Source of the DNA: Paramecium octaurelia
Taxonomy: Eukaryota; Ciliophora; Oligohymenophorea; Peniculida; Parameciidae
DNA: 64,000 bases
Assembly (NCBI GenBank): GCA_905182995.1
Contig: CAJJDP010000011.1
Coordinates: 570,432 to 634,431 of the forward strand
Direction of reading: 5' to 3'
A model generated the notes under the pieces. That model saw only the letters and a list, made by a program, of their open reading frames with translations. It made no database searches and had not been told where the DNA came from. This document shows, in pieces, positions 59,637-64,000 of this stretch. The position numbers and the translations under genes are program-made. Numbering within the stretch: position 1 is the first letter of the stretch; each line of letters opens with the position of its first letter.

Positions 59637-60010
59637 ATGGACTCAGATGATGAAAAACAAGTAGCCCTTCCACCTATTCGAATAAGAAGTTCAGAAATGA
59701 AACAGAGTCTTATGAAAGATATATTGTTAAGTAAGACAAACATTTATCGTAAACTTTTAGAATTAGATGAATTATTCAAAAAATAGACATTAGACAAGGA
59801 TGTATGTGTTGAATTAGTCAAACATTTGAGATCTAAACCAGAGTACAAGATAAGTATACTCTTTTCTTTAATAATTTAGTGGGTGAAGGCGAGTGGCAAT
59901 GCATTATAGGATCGAACTTCGGATGTTCCTTAAGTTATGATTTAGAACTTTTAACCTTTTTTGATTTTTTATCTAATGGGAAATCAGTACTCCTCTTCAA
60001 GTCAGGATGA
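59637..60010 (+). CDS. LC8-like dynein light chain
   Basis: One 26-base intron leaves 116 codons, 115 aa. N-terminus: MDSDDEKQVALPPIRIRSSE, then helical sequence (LLELDELFKKQTLDKDVCVE). The LC8 core follows: GEGEWQCIIGSNFGCSLSYD and LLTFFDFLSNGKSVLLFKSG. It matches DYNLL (WHCIVGRNFGSYVTHE...FYLGQVAILLFKSG) position by position. The peptide-groove residues 'THE' are 'LSYD' here, so target choice may differ. LC8 dimers act as hubs in dynein and in many other complexes; a ciliate axonemal or cytoplasmic role is expected. Confidence 0.88.
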
Positions 60011-61022
60011 TAAATTTATAATGTCAAGATTGATATATAATATAATAAAGAATTATCATAAGCATTATTTTTGCTCATTTATTTATTCTGTCATTCAGAA
60101 ATAACAAATTAAATTACTATGTATATTCATTTAATTAGAATATTTATTTGTAAAAAGGAAAGACCAGAACGCTTTTATAAAGAATCTTCATTTTATATGG
60201 TAAAAGAATTCATAAATAAATCAATTATTTAAATAGTTTATAAAATCTTAGCAGTTTTCAAGGTAATCTCAATGTAATTCAGGTGAAAGGGTTGTAAATC
60301 TGTATTTATAGGATCAGAGTATTAAGTGTCTTATTATTTTAATCTTGGGATTTATATAGCTTAATATTAAAAATGGGTATATTCAATTTATATAAAATAT
60401 TAAATGGCTTTTCCAGACAATTAGTTATTATAATCGATCTTAATCAGTAAGAAGAATATTTATCATATGGTTTCTATTCTAAGCCTTTGTTCCTTAAGTT
60501 GCAAAATTTTTTATAAATAAGTTATATGAATCTAAGAAATTGCTGTATTAAGGCCTACACTTAGGCTTATTTTGATGTTTATAACTAAAAGAGTTTCCGA
60601 AAAAGATGTAAATATTCTACATTTAACTGGAAAATGACTTCAATTCTTACAATTATCTTAATTTGCTGAATTATCGGTCTAAAATAATTGATGCCAACTT
60701 GACAACTATATGAAGTCGTATATTAGTTGATTATTTATATCAATTATCTATAATTATGATTTAATGAGTTTCAATAAGTATGATATAAAAGTACTCTTGT
60801 AGGTATGATGGGTAGGTGAGTTAATAGAAATTAACTTGCTAGAAATAAATCTGCAATAAATTAAATTAGGAAGTGTATAAAGGTTTCATGTAAAATTTAT
60901 GTCAAACATAAATTTTATTTTTGTTTGTAAATGTCATAGCTAAAACTTCAAGTAATAGGGTTTCATATTTTTAGCATTGCTCTAGTTCATGTGCTCAGAG
61001 TTCTTAATGTAAGATTTAAACA
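60011..61022. other. 1.0-kb gene-poor spacer
   Basis: AT-rich; some plus-strand frames such as the one starting MAFPDNQLLQ near 60404 reach 40-50 codons, below significance. No gene called. Confidence 0.45.
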
Positions 61023-62486
61023 ATGATACATGGGAGATAGCCAGATCCGATAAGTGCTTAGCAATAGGAGAATTTAATTAATTTAGGAAATTCAGATTAG
61101 AAGAGAAGGAACAGTTGTGCTGGAGATCGTTTCATCCCAATGATCAAGAAGAAATTCAATATACTATCTGAAACCAAGGCTCCAGCCCAAGACATAGCAT
61201 CATCTTAGGCAGCCTTGGAAATGCTTTATAAGCAATAAATTCTTGATTAGGAGCCTGTAATAGAGCCAGAAAATGGTTCACTAAAATTTGTGAATCAGAA
61301 TAATTTTTAATACAAGAACGAACATCTCCATTATATAGATTCTATAGATCCAAAAAATTACAATAGGTAAACAATAAAAAATAATAAAAGTCCTTTGGTG
61401 GATCATAAATATTTCGCATTGCCAGAAACTATGTCCAGCTATTATGGGAAGTACATACGAAAAATTCCAAAAGTGCCTTTTAAAGTTTTGGATGCCCCAT
61501 AATTACAAGATGATTTCTATTTAAATTTAATAGATTGGAGTAATCAAAATACCCTTTCTGTAGCACTAAGTAACTGTGTGTATTTGTGGTACAATTCTAA
61601 TTTAAAAGTAGGAATGCCTAATCATCAAAAGTAACAAAGTTGCTTGATTTGAGTAATGATATAGTCACTAGTGTTGGATGGTCTTTGAGAGGACCATTCT
61701 TGGGAGTGGGAACAAACAATGGCGAAGTTTAAATATGGGATGCTTGTAAATTACAAAAAGTAAGAACATATAAAAGTCACGTTGCCAGAGTAGGAACTCT
61801 ATGTTTTGCTGAGAGTATGTTAAGTAGTGGTTCAAGGGATAAATCAATACTTTAAAGAGACTTAAGATAAAAAGAAGACTACTTCTTTAAATAGACTGCT
61901 CATAAGTAAGAAGTGTGTGGATTGAAATGGTCACCAGACAGTCAATTATTGGCATCAGGAGGAAATGATAATAAATTATACATTTGGAGTGCATCATAAC
62001 ATGATAAGCCTATATTCAAATTCACAGAACATTAAGCAGCTGTCAAAGCAATTGCTTGGAGTCCTCATTAACATGGATTATTAGCAAGTGGTGGTGGGAC
62101 TGCAGATAAAACCATAAGATTTTGGAATGCTTTAGAAGGAAAACTATTATCAAAAGAAGATACTGGAAGCTAAGTTTGCAATTTAATGTTCAGTAAGATG
62201 GAAAATGAACTCATATCTACTCATGGTTACAGTCAGCATTAGATAATATTGTGGAAATGTAATGGGATGAAAAGAATCGCCACTTTGGTTGGACACACTA
62301 GTCGGTAAATTATCATTTATTATTAATTTAAGCGTTCTCTATTTAGCTATGTCTCCTGATGGCTATACCATTGTAACTGGAGCAGGTGATGAGACATTGA
62401 GATTTTGGAATATATATCCTTAAAGTCTTGGTGAATCATAAAACAATAAATGTCAATTGGTTCCACAGAATATTAGTATACGTTGA
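61023..62486 (+). CDS. Cdc20/Cdh1-family activator of the anaphase-promoting complex
   Basis: WD40 activator that brings substrates to the APC/C ubiquitin ligase. Introns of 23 bases and 28 bases (62305-62332, ending AAG) leave 471 codons. N-terminal C-box-like motif: [17 protein letters not shown]. Seven WD repeats follow, including [76 protein letters not shown] and the last, [20 protein letters not shown]. The protein ends with the IR tail (NISIR), which docks to APC3. The Cdh1/Fzr type fits better than Cdc20 (SSGSRD and VYLW). Its stop is 19 bases from that of the next gene, convergent. Confidence 0.95.
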
Positions 62487-62505
62487 CGTGATTAACTTTA
62501 TATAC

Positions 62506-63000
62506 TCATTTTTTTTATTGATGATGATGTTAATCCTTTTTCTCTGGCTCAACGTACAGATGGTCATATATAACAGCATGGTTTGTAAGTTCATCTAAGA
62601 GTTGCATCAATCCTTTCTTTCTAAAATTGCAATATTTCCCCAAAGGTTAAGGTTTCTCGATGTCTATTGCCAAAGCGATATCCTTTCTCATTTAGAGAAT
62701 AGTCGTTGTTTCAACTACAAATTAATCGACAATGAATTCTATTGGTTCTATTTTCTAATAATAATAATTGTATTATTACTGGCTAAATCAGACCACAACT
62801 GACCGTTTGTTTCCAATCAAATTCCACTTCTGAATACACTATAACAACGAGTAAACTGTTGGAGTTTGTATCCTTTTGAAATGAAAACACTAATCTATTG
62901 TTTATAACATTAGGAGTGACTCTACAATATAAAATTGAATTACTATTATTTTGTATGTCTTTAAATGTCATCATATGCCATTGATTTGATCGAATCAATT
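62506..63000 (-). CDS. 3' part of an unrecognised protein
   Basis: From about 62998 a frame gives WHMMTFKDIQNNSNSILYC and VVIVYSEVEFDWKQTVSCGL. A 25-base intron then leads to EFIVDQFVVETTTILQMRKD and a C-terminus with DHLYVEPEKKDQHHHQQKK. It is either the last exon(s) of the gene at 63001-64000, with an unresolved frame change near 63000, or a short separate gene. No domain is recognised. Confidence 0.5.
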
Positions 63001-64000
63001 ATTTTACGAGATTAAAGAATACTATATGAATAGCTTCCGAAAATGCTCAAAAAACTAGGTTGATCTGCACTCTTCTTAAAAACATCTATATTCTCATAAA
63101 TTTCAGTTGATGTACTCACTTGTTTGATAGCATCCTTAATTTAACCAACCATAGCAACTGGATTGCTTTGAAGTTGTTTTATTAGCTCTTTATTTGCCAT
63201 TCCAAAGTAGCAATTTGATATTATTCTGTTGTATAAACCTACCTTCTCTGTCTTGAATTTGGTAATCTTTTCTTATAACTCAAAATTGATTGCATCTAAA
63301 GCAACCATATTCTTTTCCATATTATACAAGTATTTGTAGACTGATATCAATCTGTCTTAAATCAATAGTCTCAATTCTCTTAACACTTTTTTGCTCTCCT
63401 TAGTTCTTGCTAATTTCTAATCTTCAACCACTTCATCTGATTACTCTATATTGAATTAGACCTTCTCATCAAATGCCTTCTCGAATTCTTTTAGTTTTAT
63501 AATATTTCCAAAAAGCCCCTATTCTTTTTACATGGCTGCCTTCTTCTTTAGTGTTGTAGTCACATCATTTTACCCAGCCAAAAAATCATCAAAATCCTTT
63601 TTATTTTTAAAGCACGAAACTATTCTTATTAAAAGAGCAGATAAACTCACAGGATTCCACTAATCAAATCTATGAAAAGGAGGTTAATCTTCCGTCCTCA
63701 AAAATGATTCTATGGCATAACATCCACAATCACTGCAATGTCTCAACGATAATGACATTGTAGTGTAATACAACTATCGAGTTTTCAGTTTAACTTGAAT
63801 TCTCTCTTATCCAGAGGCTTCATCAGGTTCTCCTTCGGTTAGATAACTGACAGCTTGAGTCTTGATACTCTTGGCAAATTATTCCATAAGATCTTAGTTC
63901 TCTGCTTAGACATACTTAATTTTCTATATATTCTCTACAATGCTTTTAGTAGCCCAATATATTGACTTAACTCTTGGAATTATTATATCGTCACTGTACT
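63001..64000 (-). CDS. unrecognised helical protein, 5' end outside window
   Basis: A continuous frame covers the whole stretch on the minus strand with no TGA, 330 codons, starting beyond the window. It is helical with long charged segments (KTQAVSYLTEGEPDEASGQE, KLKEFEKAFDEKVQFN, RELRLLIQDRLISVYKYL) and one Cys-rich piece, HCSDCGCYAIESFL. Toward the end it reads NKELIKQLQSNPVAMVGQIK and SFLSIFGSYSYS. The shape suggests a coiled-coil or BAR-like protein; I do not recognise the family. Confidence 0.65.

Noticed and set aside
1-64000. Standard genetic code or Tetrahymena origin
   Set aside because: In-frame TAA/TAG occur throughout HDAC, uL14, Cdh1 and others, excluding the standard code. Introns of 18-32 bases exclude Tetrahymena-like gene structure.
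1-64000. CRISPR array, transposon, virus, tRNA or rRNA
   Set aside because: I looked for direct-repeat arrays, transposase or polymerase motifs and cloverleaf signals by eye and saw none. A tRNAscan or RepeatMasker run would be decisive.

Overview
The window reads as ciliate nuclear DNA, most likely the macronuclear genome of a Paramecium. Three things in the sequence say so. TAA and TAG occur throughout conserved protein cores where glutamine is expected, and TGA is the only codon that ends genes. Nearly every recognisable gene is cut by introns of 18-32 bases that start with GTA or GT. The DNA is very AT-rich, with genes packed on both strands. Tetrahymena shares the code but has much longer introns. 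Because only TGA stops translation, random open frames of 60-80 codons are common, so I called genes from family motifs, splice-corrected frame continuity and start/stop context. For most of the well-resolved genes the spliced length is an exact multiple of three.

Layout. 1-10 kb: partial polyglutamine protein, class I histone deacetylase, importin-alpha-like protein, a doubtful secreted protein, proteasome subunit alpha-1, a small membrane protein, an ABHD17-like hydrolase and a tubulin-tyrosine-ligase-like enzyme. 10-13.6 kb: a metallo-beta-lactamase-fold phosphodiesterase carrying cyclic-nucleotide-binding domain(s), and a small Ser-rich protein. 15-21 kb: an NCLX-type cation/Ca2+ exchanger, a bZIP factor and an N-myristoylated kinase. 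This part contains a perfect 1,367-bp direct duplication whose copies are separated by a single N, very probably an assembly artefact. 21-36 kb: a small Tim chaperone, a TRIM-like RING/B-box protein, two PH-domain kinases, an aromatic amino-acid hydroxylase with a presequence-like N-terminus, ribosomal protein uL14 and an RBR-like zinc protein. 36-44.6 kb: an ankyrin protein, an acidic protein, several small unknowns (one an acylated MGC protein) and a monoglyceride-lipase-like hydrolase. 44.9-58.5 kb: GPI ethanolamine-phosphate transferase (PIG-O), AMACR, a kinase, a CEP95-like coiled-coil protein, Tdp1, an SR splicing factor, a WD40 protein, a catalytically dead rhomboid and a small basic protein. 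59.6-64 kb: an LC8-like dynein light chain, Cdc20/Cdh1 and an unrecognised partial protein.

The genes do not form a pathway. They are a normal eukaryotic mixture, with cilium and cytoskeleton functions (TTLL, CEP95-like, LC8), signalling (four kinases, cyclic-nucleotide PDE, Ca2+ exchanger) and protein turnover (proteasome, RING, RBR, Cdh1). The most notable genome-level signal is the 3' splice site. At least 15 introns must end in AAG, and two apparently in GAG, to keep conserved proteins in frame, sometimes skipping a TAG just downstream. I found no tRNA, rRNA, CRISPR, transposon or virus.
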